Source: Gnetum montanum (lineage: Eukaryota > Streptophyta > Gnetopsida > Gnetales > Gnetaceae). Taken from it: a stretch of 64,000 nucleotides of DNA. The notes below the pieces were generated by a model that saw only the letters and a program-made list of their open reading frames with translations, was not told the origin of the DNA and did no database searches. The stretch covers positions 29,754 through 93,753 of the forward strand of contig MNCI01006861.1 of the NCBI GenBank assembly GCA_015680685.1, given 5' to 3'. Positions 35,961 to 46,890 of this stretch are shown here, one piece after another (position 1 is the first letter of the stretch; every line of letters starts with the position of its first letter). The position numbers were made by a program, and so were the translations under genes.

Positions 35961-36640
35961 AAGCACTTCCTAATTTCACATCATCATGTTGACCCACATA
36001 GTCATAAATTGGATCAAGGTTGGCCATCTTTGTAGGAAGAGATTTGATCCTCTTATTTATTTGCAGATCATTAGAAGTAAACCATGTAAGGCTCTCTTGG
36101 ATTTAGGTTTCGGAGTTAACTTAATTTTGCAAGAAATGTACAAAGCTTGGAAGCTGCCTCCACTTAAAAAGAGCAACATCAAATTAGAGCTGAAACACCA
36201 ATTCATCACTATTCCTCTAGGTTTGGTTGAAGCCAATGTGACCATCATTTATGGGTGGTTCTATCCCATTGACTTCCTAGTGATCCATGTGAAGAATTGC
36301 AAAGGGGACTTCCCTATCATCATGAGGAGAGCATGTCTAAGCACCATCGATTCTAGGTTGGGGATTTGAAACCATTCCTTGGAGATTTCACAGGAAAATG
36401 ATTTTGGAAAGATCAAGAAGAAAAGAGTTCCATGCATCACATATAGTGACATAGGGTGCCATTGTATGCAAAGACTGTGGACCATTAAAGACACATCCCT
36501 TTAAGCATGCAATCATTATGTGGAGACGATCGAGATCTAGAGGTGTGTGTATGCAACTACCACTAAATAAGAAGGTACCTAGTGGTTGACCGTAGATGAT
36601 GAGGCTAGATCGACAATATGCATGGAACTAGTTGAGAGCA
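35961..36640 (+). pseudogene. pol: C aspartic protease domain (DLG)
   Basis: A 127-codon open frame (35986-36369) covers the domain: INWIKVGHL, ALLDLGFGVNLILQEMY, a flap region with VTIIYGWFYPIDFLVIHVKN, and IIMRRACLSTID (the ILGRPWL counterpart). The catalytic Asp-Ser-Gly is Asp-Leu-Gly (GAT TTA GGT, 36100-36108), the same Ser-to-Leu change as in D, whereas E and F keep Ser. A downstream segment with KRVPCITYSD follows after a frame stop. Confidence 0.87.
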
Positions 36641-37640
36641 TCACAAGTTCATATGTTGAAAACATGGACAACTTGGAGAAAATTCATCACCAACTCTTTA
36701 ATGAACAAAATGAAATCATTGGGGGAGATCCATAAAAATTTCAAGTAAGATCCCCTTGAGCTAAAAGCTCTATTGGAAGTAATGGAATATGCTTTCTTAA
36801 ATAATGGTAGATCGGTCATTATCAATGTCACACTTGCTCCGATACATAAGAAGACATTATTGGAAGCTGTGAACAAATGGCCAACAACCTTCACTTGTTC
36901 ATATAATGAATTAATAGGAATTGATCCAAGGATATGCCAAAATAGAATATATATAGACTCCTCCATCAAGTCAAAGAGGCAATTGCAAAGATGCTTGAAC
37001 CCAAAACTCAAACAAATTGTCAAGGAGAAAATTGAACAACTCCTCAAGGCTCAGTTCATTTACACCATTGTAGATAGCGAGTTGGTTAGCCCACTTGTTA
37101 TTGTGCCAAAGAAAGAAGGAAAGTGGAGAGTGTGTATAGACTTTTGACTATTGAATATGACCACTTACAAAGATCATTTCCCATTGCCATTTGTGAACCA
37201 AGTGCTAGATACTATCATTGGGAATTGTTACTACAGCTTTCTGGATGGTTATAGTGGCTATAACCAAATCCATATTACACTAAAGGATTAGGCCAAGACA
37301 ACATTCACAAGTCCCTGGGGGATTTTTGCAAATAGAAAGATGCCCTTTGGCCTATGCAATGCTCCTGCCACATCCCAATGATTGGTCCTTAGCATCTTCC
37401 AACAACAAATTGACAACGGGATAGAAGTCTTCATGGATGGCTTCTCTACCTATGGGGCTACCTTTGAGCAAGCCTTGGACCACTTGGAGCAAGTTCTTCA
37501 ACACTGTGTAAAAACTAAATTGAGGCTCAATTGGCAAAAAAGCCACCTAATGATCCAAGAGGGCATTGTTTTGGGGCATCAAATTTTAAACAAAGGGATT
37601 GAGGTAGACCCAGAGAAAATAAGGTTCATCCAAGGAATAA
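36641..37640 (+). pseudogene. pol: C reverse transcriptase (decayed, active site DG)
   Basis: Two long open stretches (36773-37147 and 37382-37648) cover most of RT: MEYAFLNNGRSVIINVTL, FTCSYNELIGIDPRICQNRI, LNPKLKQIVKEKIEQLLKAQ, SPLVIVPKKEGKWRVCIDF, then after a stop DHFPLPFVNQVLDT, GYSGYNQIHITL, FTSPWGIFANRKMPFGLCNA and VFMDGFSTYG. The second Asp of the YMDD-type box is Gly (GGC, 37439-37441). The RICQNRI/LNPKLKQIVKEKI layout is characteristic of Athila RT. Confidence 0.9.
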
Positions 37641-37915
37641 CTAGATAACCAAAGACAATGAAGGATGTGAGGTCATTCCTTGGCCACATTGGTTACTACA
37701 GGTGCTTCATCAAAAACTTCTCAAAGATTGCCAAGCCATTAGTAGAACTTACAAAGAAGGATGCACTCTTTTTCTTAACTAAGGAATGCTAAAATGCATT
37801 CAAATAATTAAAGTAAAAACTCATAGAAACTATGATTCTATGAGCACTAGACTAGTCCAGGCCATTCCACATCATGAAAAATGCATCTAATTATGCCTTA
37901 GGGACCATGTATTGT
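37641..37915 (+). pseudogene. pol: C RNase H, truncated by O
   Basis: [20 protein letters not shown] and ASNYALGTM are readable, ending near 37915, where homology to F and D stops and O begins. In F the frame would continue for about 600 bp of RH and connector before the integrase finger. That part is absent on the far side of O, so the insertion was accompanied or followed by loss of host sequence. Confidence 0.82.
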
Positions 37916-38884
37916 TCGAAATTGTTAGCGTAAGGCTGGAAGAAAAATAAACGCCTAAACATCTTCAGAGAGATACAGAAATAAACAAAGGTAGAGTGCC
38001 TTGAATGGTTTGTGCATAGATCAAACAAGGACTTCCCCAGCGTACGCAGTTGCGATGCACTGGGTTACGCGTGAACGGGTGCGAACAACGGAATAGAATG
38101 TAAACAAACGTGTACAGTGAAACAAATGTAAATAACTGTAAATAGTGTAATAATGCAAACAATGTAAACTAGCTGGCAAAAAATGCAAACAATGTAGATT
38201 AAAAATGTGCACTGGTCAGAACGTAGTTGCGGATTATCGCAAGTTAGACGTTTAGCCCCGGTGGGAATGCAGATGCCGGGAAGGTGTAGGTTTTTGGCTC
38301 CAAGGTGTCCAGCGTGACCAAAAACTTGTTCAGTGTACAAGGTAGTGTGCCCAATGTGTGGTGGAGGATGCTCAAAATTGCTAATGCAAAAGTTTGCCCA
38401 CAAAATTACCCCCCATTTTAGTGTGAGATTGGGGTATTTATGCAGGTTTGAGCGCGGGATTCGGATCTATGTGGAAGATCCATGGTTACCGGATGTGAAA
38501 AATGCGGATCGGGCGATAGGTGTGAACGTTTTGACCAGATGCATAGAATTTTATAGTGTACAGGGTGTAGTGTGACCAAGATCTCTTATGCTAGCATGTG
38601 TAATCCATAGCGTAAGAGCTTGATACGCTGACAAATGCAAAATGTACAAAGAATGTTAAAGTACAAGAGTGGATCTGGATCTTTGGCCTCCTGATCTACA
38701 AATCTGGGCTATTTTTGCTCTGCCAAGGCCTCCAGCATGCATGGATCTAGCTCTGGCATGTCTACAGCATGTCATGAAGTCAGTGTCTGGCATCCCAGCG
38801 TGTCAGTGTCCAGCGTGTCCAAGTGTTTACATTGTGCATATGCTGGTGTTAGTGTGCCAGCATGACCATTAGTGTGTCCAATGT
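37916..38884 (-). other. O left flank, possible LTR or 3' region
   Basis: No gene is seen. The stretch has repeated AATGTAAAC/AATGCAAAC units (38095-38215) and several CAGCGT-containing phrases (38040, 38308, 38790-38815), a vocabulary shared with the right flank of O. Read on the minus strand the outermost bases end ...ATACA, a possible CA terminus. Confidence 0.45.
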
Positions 38885-40020
38885 TTATGATGCATTTTGA
38901 GCCCATTTTTGACTTGTGAGACCCATTTTCGAAGTGGATCTGCATTCCATGGGTCATGAGGGTTCTATGTGCCAAATTTAGGCTGATTTGGATGTTGTTT
39001 TGGCCCTATTTTGGTTGATTTCGCTGTGCTTACGCTATGTAGCGTCTGAAAAAGTAACCCCAGTGTCACCAAGTCAAAATGGCATATTTGAGGCCCAAAT
39101 TTGGAGTTTTTGAAGCCTGTGAACAAGTACAAGTGTTGCCAGTCCTTGTGGGTTGCTCTAGTGTTGAAGATGCTACCTAAAATTGCTTGTTTTACCCTAT
39201 TTTTGCTTGGTTTCGCTGTGCTGACGTTGTGCAGCGTCTGAAAAAGTAACCCCAGCGTCACCAAGTTAAAATGGCACATTTGAGGCCTAAATTTAGATTT
39301 TCTAGAGGCTGGGAGTTGCTAGGGACCTTAGTGAAGGTCATGGGGGGTCCTTGTGCTCAATTTCGGCCTAGTTTGACTTAGTTTTAGGGCTCCAAAGTTG
39401 GTGACGCTGATCCTTACGCTGTGCAGGGTAAGAAAATGTAGCTCCAGCATAATCAATTGAAAATACCTTATTTAAGGTCCAAATTTTGATTTTCTAGAGG
39501 CTGGGAGTTGCTGGGGACCTTGATGAAGGTCACCAGGGGGGGGGGGGGGCCCTTGTGCTTGATTTCAGCCTATTTTAACTCAGTTTCGGGGCTCCAAAAG
39601 TTGGTGATGCTGATCCTTACGCTATGCAGCGTAAGAAAATGTAGCTCCAACGTAATCAACTGAAAATACCTCATTTAAGGCCAAAATTTTGATTTTCTAG
39701 AGGCTGGGAGCTACTGGGGACCTTGGTAAAGGTTATGGGGGGTCCTTGTGCTCAATTTTGGCTTGTTTGAACTTATTTTTGGGGCTCCAAAAGTTGGTGA
39801 CGCTGATCCTTACGTTGTGCAGCGTAAGCCAGTGTGACCAAAGTGTACTTAGCTAAAACCAAGCATTTTGAGCTTGAAACTTTTGATTCTGGATGCCAGA
39901 AGTTGGTGTAGTCACCTGTGGGCCCCAAGGGGGACCTTGCCTATTGTATCGTGAACCATTGGGGGTTGTTTCGAAGGCCTCCAAGTTTGGTCATGCTGTA
40001 TTCATGCTTGGGTAGCTGGA
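38885..40020. repeat. Six-copy ~192-bp tandem array
   Basis: The anchor TTACGCT (or its variant) recurs at 39030, 39222, 39414, 39617, 39810 and about 40000, giving spacings of 192, 192, 203, 193 and about 190. Units share CTAGAGGCTGGGAGTTGCT (39301, 39493, 39696) and a GGTGACGCTGATCC phrase. The longer unit carries a run of G (about 39537-39550). Within units, CTTACGCTATGCAGCGTAAG forms an 8-bp-stem hairpin. The sixth copy is diverged. Confidence 0.85.
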
Positions 40021-41200
40021 TGACTTAGCTTGAATCTTGTCTAAAAGTGCTAGGCCAAAAATTTGTGGTGTTTTCATTAGCCCCTCTTTATTGATGCTTG
40101 GAGGAATCTACCCAAGAGGCATCGACAAAGAAGTACAAAACATCACGAGCAATTGGGTATGAAGCATTGTTCATTGGCACTTAGCTAGATGTCATCGCAC
40201 CGTGTTCAAAAGTACATGGGATCGGGAAATGAGGTTTTGAGATGTATAGGGAGAAGGTTTGTAACTGTGAGATTGAGGATTGATGAAGGGATGATTTTGT
40301 TTAATTGTGGGAATAGGAATGCTCTTGTATAAACACATCATGTTGGTCCTTGTCAATAGCCAGTATCTAGCAGACTTGGGACCAAGGCATGGGATGTGTA
40401 TCCTTTGGAGGAATGAGACTCTTGTATCCAACTTAAGAGAACTCATTATCACAACCAAAGACATGTGATAAGGTGGTGCATTCTTTGGAGGAATAGGACC
40501 CTTGCTAAGTGTCAAAGGGAACCCGTTGTCCAATAGCCAAAGCCACGTGGTGGGATGCAACATGATTGTTTGAGACACGAGTATTTTCTTCCCAGACAAG
40601 TACCTTCCTGCCTGGGGCTTGTATGGGAAGTGCCAAGGGTCTTGTGATGGATTTTGCTCTTTGATTTTTTTTATTTTTGTTTTATTTATTTATTATTATT
40701 ATTTTTCGTTTTCTTCCTTTTTTTTGGAAAGAACATTTTTTTTAGTGTTGTACTCATGCTTATCATCATGTGCTGTGCATCAGTTTTGTGTTGCCACTGC
40801 TTAGAGAGTTACAGTGAGCAAAAATGTGTCAAGAGTTTTGGGGATGAATGGTATGTAACTGAGGGACGGAGAATAGGGGATGCATCAGGAGTAAGAAATG
40901 TACTTGTGAACAATTTGATTAACCCGATTACGGGCGTTAGGAACAATGTGGTACCTTGTCATCGTGATGAAGTGCATCCATGTGCGAACACCTCAGAGTG
41001 TCATCCTACAAACACAACTCCAAGAAGATAAGAAAACCACAAGTGGTGTTAGCTTAAACACTTCAGACTTGAATGTAGTTGGTGGAATGAAGCCCCCATG
41101 TGGAGCTTCAAGTAAGCAAAGTGTTGAACAACATCAGTTTCGTGTAGTAGGTTTTGATGAGTGCATGTGGTTGAATGCAGCGGTAGATTCGTAGGCCAGT
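40021..41200. other. O noncoding stretch with a 90-bp duplication and T-rich tract
   Basis: A segment starting CTTTGGAGGAAT at about 40403 repeats at about 40493 (period 90, two copies). A T-rich low-complexity run fills about 40655-40745. Open frames here (for example minus 40192-40599) span the duplication and have no recognisable motif, so I do not call a gene. Confidence 0.5.
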
Positions 41201-41210
41201 GATGATGTTG

Positions 41211-41495
41211 CCAGTTTATAGTCTTAACAGACTATCATGGATTAGTTTTACGTCATAACCCATTGGACATTGCCAGTTTATCGTCGTAGCGGACGGTTCC
41301 GTGCTAGTTTATAGTCTTGGCGGACTGTGAAGAGGCAAGCTAGTTTATAGTCTTAGTGGACTCTAGCAAATGAGCATGGCAGTTTAATGTCTTGATGGAT
41401 GAGTGCTAGTTTATTGTCATTTCAGATAAAGCTCTGTGGTGTCAGTTTATTGTCATAATGCCAGGACGTTCTGTGGTATCATTTTACCATCATGA
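41211..41495. repeat. Interspersed AGTTTATAGTC repeats
   Basis: About eight copies of a phrase like CTAGTTTATAGTCTTAGCGGAC occur at irregular 27-60-bp spacing (near 41211, 41241, 41273, 41304, 41340, 41380, 41407, 41440). Another copy lies at about 43118 in the protein-coding linker, so the phrase is an O-specific mobile or expanding unit. Confidence 0.75.
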
Positions 41496-41635
41496 TGCTA
41501 GGACAATGTGTGGATGCATGCACGTATGTCTAGGTGATCCTACAAAAGAAGAAACTAGAGAACACAATGTTAAGTAGTAACTGCTAAAAACAGAACCTAA
41601 ATGCACAAGAAAAATAGAAAGCAAGACAAAAGGTG

Positions 41636-41752
41636 GAAGTTTAGGGCCTTTTTGGGCCATGTGTGGTAGTTTAAAGCTATATTGGGCTATGTGTTTTTTT
41701 AAGGCCTTTTCGGGCCACAAGCTAGTTTAAGGCCTTTTCGGGCCACATGCAA
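41636..41752. repeat. GGCC-arm short repeats
   Basis: Four units of the form TTTAAGGCCTTTTCGGGCCAC, with decayed versions, follow one another at about 27-35-bp intervals. Each has GGCC/GGGCC arms around T-rich centres and could form small hairpins. Confidence 0.65.
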
Positions 41753-42653
41753 ATGCATAAGCTAGTAAAATGCAAACTAAGGTGACGTATGCATAATGAA
41801 CAAAGGTAAAGAGTGGGCGGGGATCAGACATGTTTTTGGTCGTGGAGGAGCCTTGATCGTGTGGTTGTTTCCTAGTCGAACGTGGTCTAGGAGGCGTGCT
41901 AGGTTTTGGTTGCTCTGGGAGGCTTTCGATTTTTACCACTCGTTCAGGCATTTTAGCTCTAAGTGTTACATTTGTTGCCGTGGGTGTTGCATCAAGAGAT
42001 TCTTCTTTCAAGACTTGTGACATGTCTATGTTGTGGATGGCTTAAAAGGGAATGTTATCACCATGTATGATGACTTGTCCACCTTCGTATGGAAGGTGGA
42101 TTTCTTGATGTATTGGTGAGGAAATGGCTCGTTGTTGGGCTAGCCAAGGTCTACCAAGAATCATGTTGAAACTTGGCATATCTTCTATGACAGTAAATTC
42201 CACGTTGGTGGGGAATTTTTCTCCTGCCACAAAGGCTAAGTTGATTGTGCCCTTAACTATGACACATGACTCGTTGAAGGATTTTAAACACGTGGTTCTT
42301 GTTGGCATGATCTTGTTTGCCATGCCTAGTTTGTCGATGACGGAGTATAAAGCTACATTTGTTGCCGCACCATCATCAATGTGCACTTTGCGAATGGTAC
42401 ATTGCCCAACACATATAGTAATCGACAATGGAGCTATTGTGACCTCCCCTCGTTCGGGGTTGACTTTAACTGCATCATCGTGGAAGGTTAAGGTGTTTGA
42501 ACCCAATCCTTGTGGTGTGTGTTGTGAAATCGTTGCACGGATGGATTTCTCATTTGTGGGGATGTCCTTCATAACAAGAATGGATGCTAATGTTTGAGCC
42601 AAGGCTTCGTGGTGAACGGCCGAAGTCATGACCAGGTCATACAAGCTCATCAT
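41727..42653 (-). pseudogene. pol: O aspartic protease (Ogre/Tat type) and truncated pol
   Basis: A 203-codon open frame (42042-42653) is a retropepsin-like protease: HIDDGAATNVALYSVIDKLG (catalytic Asp-Asp-Gly at about 42365-42375), a core with GTINLAFVAGEKFPTNVEF, and FNMILGRPWLAQQRAI (about 42125-42170). After one in-frame stop near 42042 the same frame continues to about 41727 with VLKEESLDATPT and a Lys/Pro-rich segment. The reverse transcriptase that should follow is missing. The DDG motif with a long ILGRPWL tail is typical of the Tat/Ogre lineage. Confidence 0.85.
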
Positions 42654-43276
42654 TATGTTCTTCTATTTGAGCATTTGTTTTACCTAGGCTAGTGCAACTA
42701 CGAAGTCTGTGTTGTTGGTCATTATATTGGCTTTGGCTTCCTTCGTGTGGGTTGAGGGATGGGCCTCCTACGTAGAGGGCTTGGGCCTGGTTTGCTTGAG
42801 ATTAGGGGCAGGGGCCCTAACGTTCGATTGTTGCTTGCTTGGTATGGCTTTTGTTTTGGGTATGAAGGTTGTTCATTGTTCGTTTGTCCTCTTCTGCTGC
42901 CATTTGGTAGGCTTACTCGTGTTGTTGGCAAGGTTGACTCTTGAGGAAGAAGAGGTTGAGACGTTGCCTACGGTTGGGCTCTAAGTAGGTGAGGGGCCAT
43001 CATGTGGTGGCACCTTTATGAAAAATGGTAGTTTGGGAGGAGTCGTTGGTGTTTGACTAGCTTGTTGTGGCACCTTGATGACGAAAGGTTTCTTTGCGGT
43101 TGTGGTTGGTGCATCATGCCAGTTTAACGTCTTAGTGGACGATTGCGGTGGTACTTTGACCATGAAAGGTTTTGCAGGTGCTCGAGGTGGCACCTAGATG
43201 ACAATGGGAGGCCTCTTGCTCATGGAGGTGGAGGGGATCGTTGCCTTGCTAAGAGGCATACGGATCACGAAAGGTT
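42654..43276 (-). pseudogene. O gag-protease linker with repeated PFVIKVP-like peptide
   Basis: The minus-strand frame is Pro/Lys/Thr-rich and carries five variants of one short phrase: KPFVIRMP (about 43260), PPIVI.VP (about 43200), KPFMVKVP (about 43160), KPFVIKVP (about 43085) and LPFFIKVP (about 43020). Pro/Arg/Lys-rich sequence follows to the protease. The region lies between gag and protease in polyprotein order. The repeated peptide may be a processing or binding motif. Stops at about 42985 and 42720 break it. Confidence 0.65.
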
Positions 43277-45132
43277 TCTGCACAGGTTTAGGCTTACTTC
43301 CTATGCTAATGGAGTTTATGACATAGGAGGCATTATTTGTGTTAGGTTGATTTAGGATGTTGATGTTGAGTTGGCCCCATTTTATCATTGTCTGAAGATC
43401 ATCTTGTAAGGCACGACAGTTGTCGGTATTGTGACCAGACATTTGGTGGTAGTGACAGAATTGATCTAACTTGAAGTGCCATGGGACCGGGGGCTCGTTT
43501 GAAGCTGCTAAGGTGGGGTTCTTTAGTAGCTCGCAGTACCTGTCGTGTCTTTGGCGGGCATTCTCTGCCACTTGTTTGTATTGGATTTGCTTGGTTTTGA
43601 GGAGTTGCTCTAGTAGTTCAGAGGGTTGCATGGGTAGCGGCATATACTTAAAGCGATCCTTGCGCTGAAAGTTGGGCCTTGGGGTGGCCCCTATCATTGC
43701 AGGAGGGTTGGTGTTGGTGTTTGTTATTTTTGTGCTTGCGGCTACAGTTTCTGTTGTTTTCTGTTGTTTGGCAATGTGTTGGTTCTTGTAAACCACATAG
43801 GTGGAATCATTGCTGGTTTGTGCAGCTTGTTTAATGTTCTTGATCTACGTGAAGGCTTGGCTCAACGTTTGAACGCTTAGGTAGTAGAGTTTTGACTTAA
43901 TGAAGTCATTCACGGCTCCCTTTAGAATCGTAAGCAAATACGTTTTAGGGATGGGCTCATAAAGTTCGTTAAGGGTTGTGCTCCATCATTGAATGAACTT
44001 CTACACAGGCTCTAGTGATGCTTGTTTCACTTGTATCAGAGTGTCTAGTGTGGCCTCAAGCTTGAGGTTGTACTTAAACCGGGTGACGAATTAATGTAAC
44101 AGATCCTCCAGAGAGGATATGGAGTTATGGGGCAGAGCTCAGTACCAGTCTAAGGCTATGCCCGTTAAGGACATAGCAAACACACACAAGATTGCGTGGG
44201 GCCAAGGTTGAAGCAATAGAGTTTCTGATCAAAATGTGACTAAGTGATCATTTGGATCTCCCTTCCCATTATACTTGGTTAATTGGGGGCAATGTGGTTT
44301 CCTTGGGTAAAGCTAAGGGTGGCACTGAGGAGTTAATTGGATCATCATGGTAGAAGTCCAGTACTTTAACTGCTTCAGTGTTTGTGGTTTTAAGGTGCTT
44401 TACCTCATCAGCTAACGCTTGCATCCATTGTTTTACTTCTACCCACTCTTGAGCGGTAGGTAGATTAGTTGGTTGGGGAGATTGTGTCGTTAGTTACTGC
44501 TGTGGAGCAACGTTTGGAGTTGGGATTGTAGGGTGTGACGCGCTGAAGTAAGTGGGTTATTGAACAAGGGGTGTGGTTCCTTGTCTAGCCACTAACTGTG
44601 GGGTGACACCTTGAACGTGTGGGGTTGATGTAACGAAAATGGCCCCATGTGTTTGCACTGGCGGCATGTACTGGGTGGACGTGGACGTGGGTAGTCCATG
44701 TCGGGACACCGGTGCTTGTGTGCTCATTGACGCTTAAAGATGAATTGTCTGTCCCATGCGTGAGTGGAACGATAGGTTAACATGGGCATGGGGACTGAGG
44801 GTGTGGTATGAATCCTCAGATTCAAATTATGCCTTGAAGTCATCTACATCATGTTGGTTTTGGGGCTCCTCAGTGGGTCACCGTGTGTTTTCGCTCCTTG
44901 CCAGAAGGAGCCGAGAGATGAGTCGGTGGTGAGGCTCAGAAAGGGGGATGATGTCATATACAGAGGGGATGAATTCATGACCTCCCATGTATATGCGCTT
45001 AAAGTTTCGTTTTGCCTCTTGTTCTATGGTGTTAAGGGGAAGGTTGGCCTGAATCTTCACACAGATAAAGTTGTACTGTTCCTGTGTGAGGATTACGAAG
45101 GTGCGTGCGTTAGAGTTCTGAGATGACTCCAT
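43277..45132 (-). pseudogene. gag: O gag (Ogre/Tat type, decayed)
   Basis: The ATG at 45132 begins MESSQNSNARTFVILTQEQY, with 84 open codons. A Thr/Pro/Gln-rich stretch follows, then a helical segment EWVEVKQWMQALADEVKHL (about 44400-44455), a capsid-like region with LEATLDTLIQ (about 44030-44060) and ILKGAVNDFIKSKLYYL (about 43870-43930), and a final 200-codon open part (43194-43796) ending in a knuckle-like CHYHQMSGHNTDNC (CX2HX4HX4C, about 43418-43459). The knuckle form and RALQDDLQTMI after it are typical of Ogre/Tat gag. Several stops lie in the middle. Confidence 0.82.
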
Positions 45133-45546
45133 GGTGATGTGTGACGGGGCAGCGTACGAGCTGGCTAACAAGTGTCAAGTGTGTTTCGGGCTAAGTGTGC
45201 AGCGTGTGCAACATATGGTTAAGGCTGAGTGTGCAGTGTATCAAGTTTGTGTAGTATGCAGCGTGTGTAATGTGCAGTGTGTGCAAAACTACAGCATGTG
45301 AAATCTACAGCGTTTGAAATTTAAGTTGTCAAAAATTTTCAAAGTGTCCAGCGTAAGAACCTGGTAGCATGTAAAAAAATTGTCTAAGTGTAAAACTGAC
45401 AACTTATGAACTGTAGTGTAAGAAGTCAGGGGCTACATTGAAGTGTTGTGGACAACGTTTGAGGCTAAGGCATAACGTGTGTATGCCAGGGAGAAGGTTT
45501 TGGATAGAGTCTGCAATGTTTGCCAATAAAGGGCAGCGTGTGCAAT
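45133..45546 (-). other. O 5' flank with CAGCGT phrases
   Basis: Between the gag ATG and the tandem array no gene is visible. CAGCGTGTGCAA-like phrases recur at irregular spacing (about 45150, 45200, 45258, 45308, 45350, 45534). This is probably the O leader and/or LTR. Confidence 0.5.
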
Positions 45547-45798
45547 GTGACTGGACTACCATGTGACCAACTACAGCGTGACTAACTACAACATGACCAA
45601 CTGCAGCGTGACTAACTGCAGCATGACTAACTGTCCAACGTGACCAATTGCAGCGTGACTAACTGTCCAGCTTGACTAACTATCCAACGTGACTAACTTC
45701 AGCGTGACTAACTATCTAGCATGACCAATTGTAGCATGACTAACTGTCCAGCTTGACTAACTATCCAACGTGACCAACTGCAATGTGACTAACTACAG
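45547..45798. repeat. ~17-bp tandem array at the O right end
   Basis: About fifteen consecutive units of 16-18 bp of the form (C)AGCGTGACTAACTGT, alternating with CCAACGTGACCAATTG variants. The array ends at the junction with C. CpG-containing units and their CATG/CACG decay forms alternate. Confidence 0.85.
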
Positions 45799-46890
45799 AA
45801 AACAACCATTAAGATTCTCATGGTGGAGGATTATTAGCCTAAAATCTTTAGGGATGCCCATCACTTTTTTTGCTTCTGTGATAGATGCCAATGTGATTCA
45901 GGGATGACTACACATATGGAAGGGCCTCAATAGTGGATCTAGCCATTAGAGCCTTTCAATCTCTAGGAGATTGACTTCGTGGGATCCATCAACCCCATGT
46001 CAAATGAAAATGCCTACATTATTGTGGTTCTTGACTATTGTATAAAATGAGCAAAAGTTGCAGTTATCACCAACTATTCATCATCTATGACAATTTGATT
46101 TGTACAAAAAATTATTGTAAACAAGTTTGATATACCATGGGCACTCATTTTAGACAATGGAAGACACTTCGTTGATGCCACTTTTCAAAAACTCATGTAA
46201 TGCGTGGGGGTTGAGCACTCCATACCACCCCCAAGCTATTGGTCAAGCCAAGGTCACCAACAAGAAAATTACAAAAATACTAACATGCACAGTTAGTAAA
46301 TATAGGAGGAACTAGAGCAATAAATTCAACGATGCTCTTTGAGGTTATCATTCAACATGGAAACATTCTATTAGTTACTCTTCCTATGAGTTAGTTTATG
46401 GGAAACTTCCAACTCTTTCCATCCAATTTAAGCTTTGTACACCTTCAACAACTTATGATCTTCACATGGACCTATGTCTAGCCCAAAGAGAAAGACTAAT
46501 GAATCTCAACACACTAGAAGAGAATAGATTATTAGCCTTGTCATTGAATGAAATGCATAAGGCAAATAATAAGTAATGCCATTATCTTAGAATAAGGAAA
46601 GTAAAGTTTCAACTAGGAGATAAGGTGCTTTACTGGAATCCCATGCATGTACCTCAACATACCAAATTTCAAATGCTATGGGAGGATCATTACATCATAT
46701 ATGCAAAGTTTCCATCTAGGATCATGATGATATACCATCCTAATAGCCCAAGTAAGAAATTTTTGATCAACATCCAATAACTCAAATGCGTTCTTGAAGC
46801 AAAACTAACTAGTGAAAATAATGTCTCAATTGATGACCAAGTATGCTCTATCTTTCAAATCTTCCCCTTCCAACTCAGTCATGGGGGAGA
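45799..46890 (+). pseudogene. pol: C integrase (decayed)
   Basis: The C polyprotein resumes after O with ILMVEDY, then an altered HHCC C-terminal half (DAHHFF...CDRCQC, about 45850-45895), VGSINPM (about 45975), VVLDY, LDNGRHFVDATFQKLM (second Asp retained, about 46150-46195), a frameshift near 46205, and further segments ending in FQLSHGGDGH (about 46870-46890), which marks the pol terminus as in E and F. The N-terminal histidines of the finger are lost with the O insertion. Confidence 0.82.

Larger units (their letters stand above)
37916..45798 (-). mobile_element. Element O: Ogre/Tat-like gag-protease element nested in C
   Basis: Composition, motifs and proteins change abruptly at both ends, and C resumes at about 45799. 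On the minus strand O has a repeat-rich 5' flank (45133-45798), gag (43277-45132), a Pro-rich linker, protease (about 41727-42653), then repeat-rich noncoding DNA to 37916. No RT, RH or INT is present. I could not align a left and a right LTR, and no target duplication is evident, so the exact ends are approximate. The gag knuckle form and the DDG protease resemble the Ogre/Tat lineage from memory. Confidence 0.72.

Noticed and set aside
40192-40599. 135-codon minus-strand frame in O
   Set aside because: It covers a 90-bp two-copy repeat, has no recognisable domain and lies outside the gag-protease polyprotein.
41211-41495. Possible CRISPR-like repeat-spacer array
   Set aside because: Repeats are degenerate with irregular 27-60-bp spacing, in a plant retroelement; there are no cas genes and the context is eukaryotic.
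42124-42597. 157-codon plus-strand frame
   Set aside because: It is the antisense shadow of the O protease, whose minus-strand motifs (DDG, ILGRPWL) are clear.
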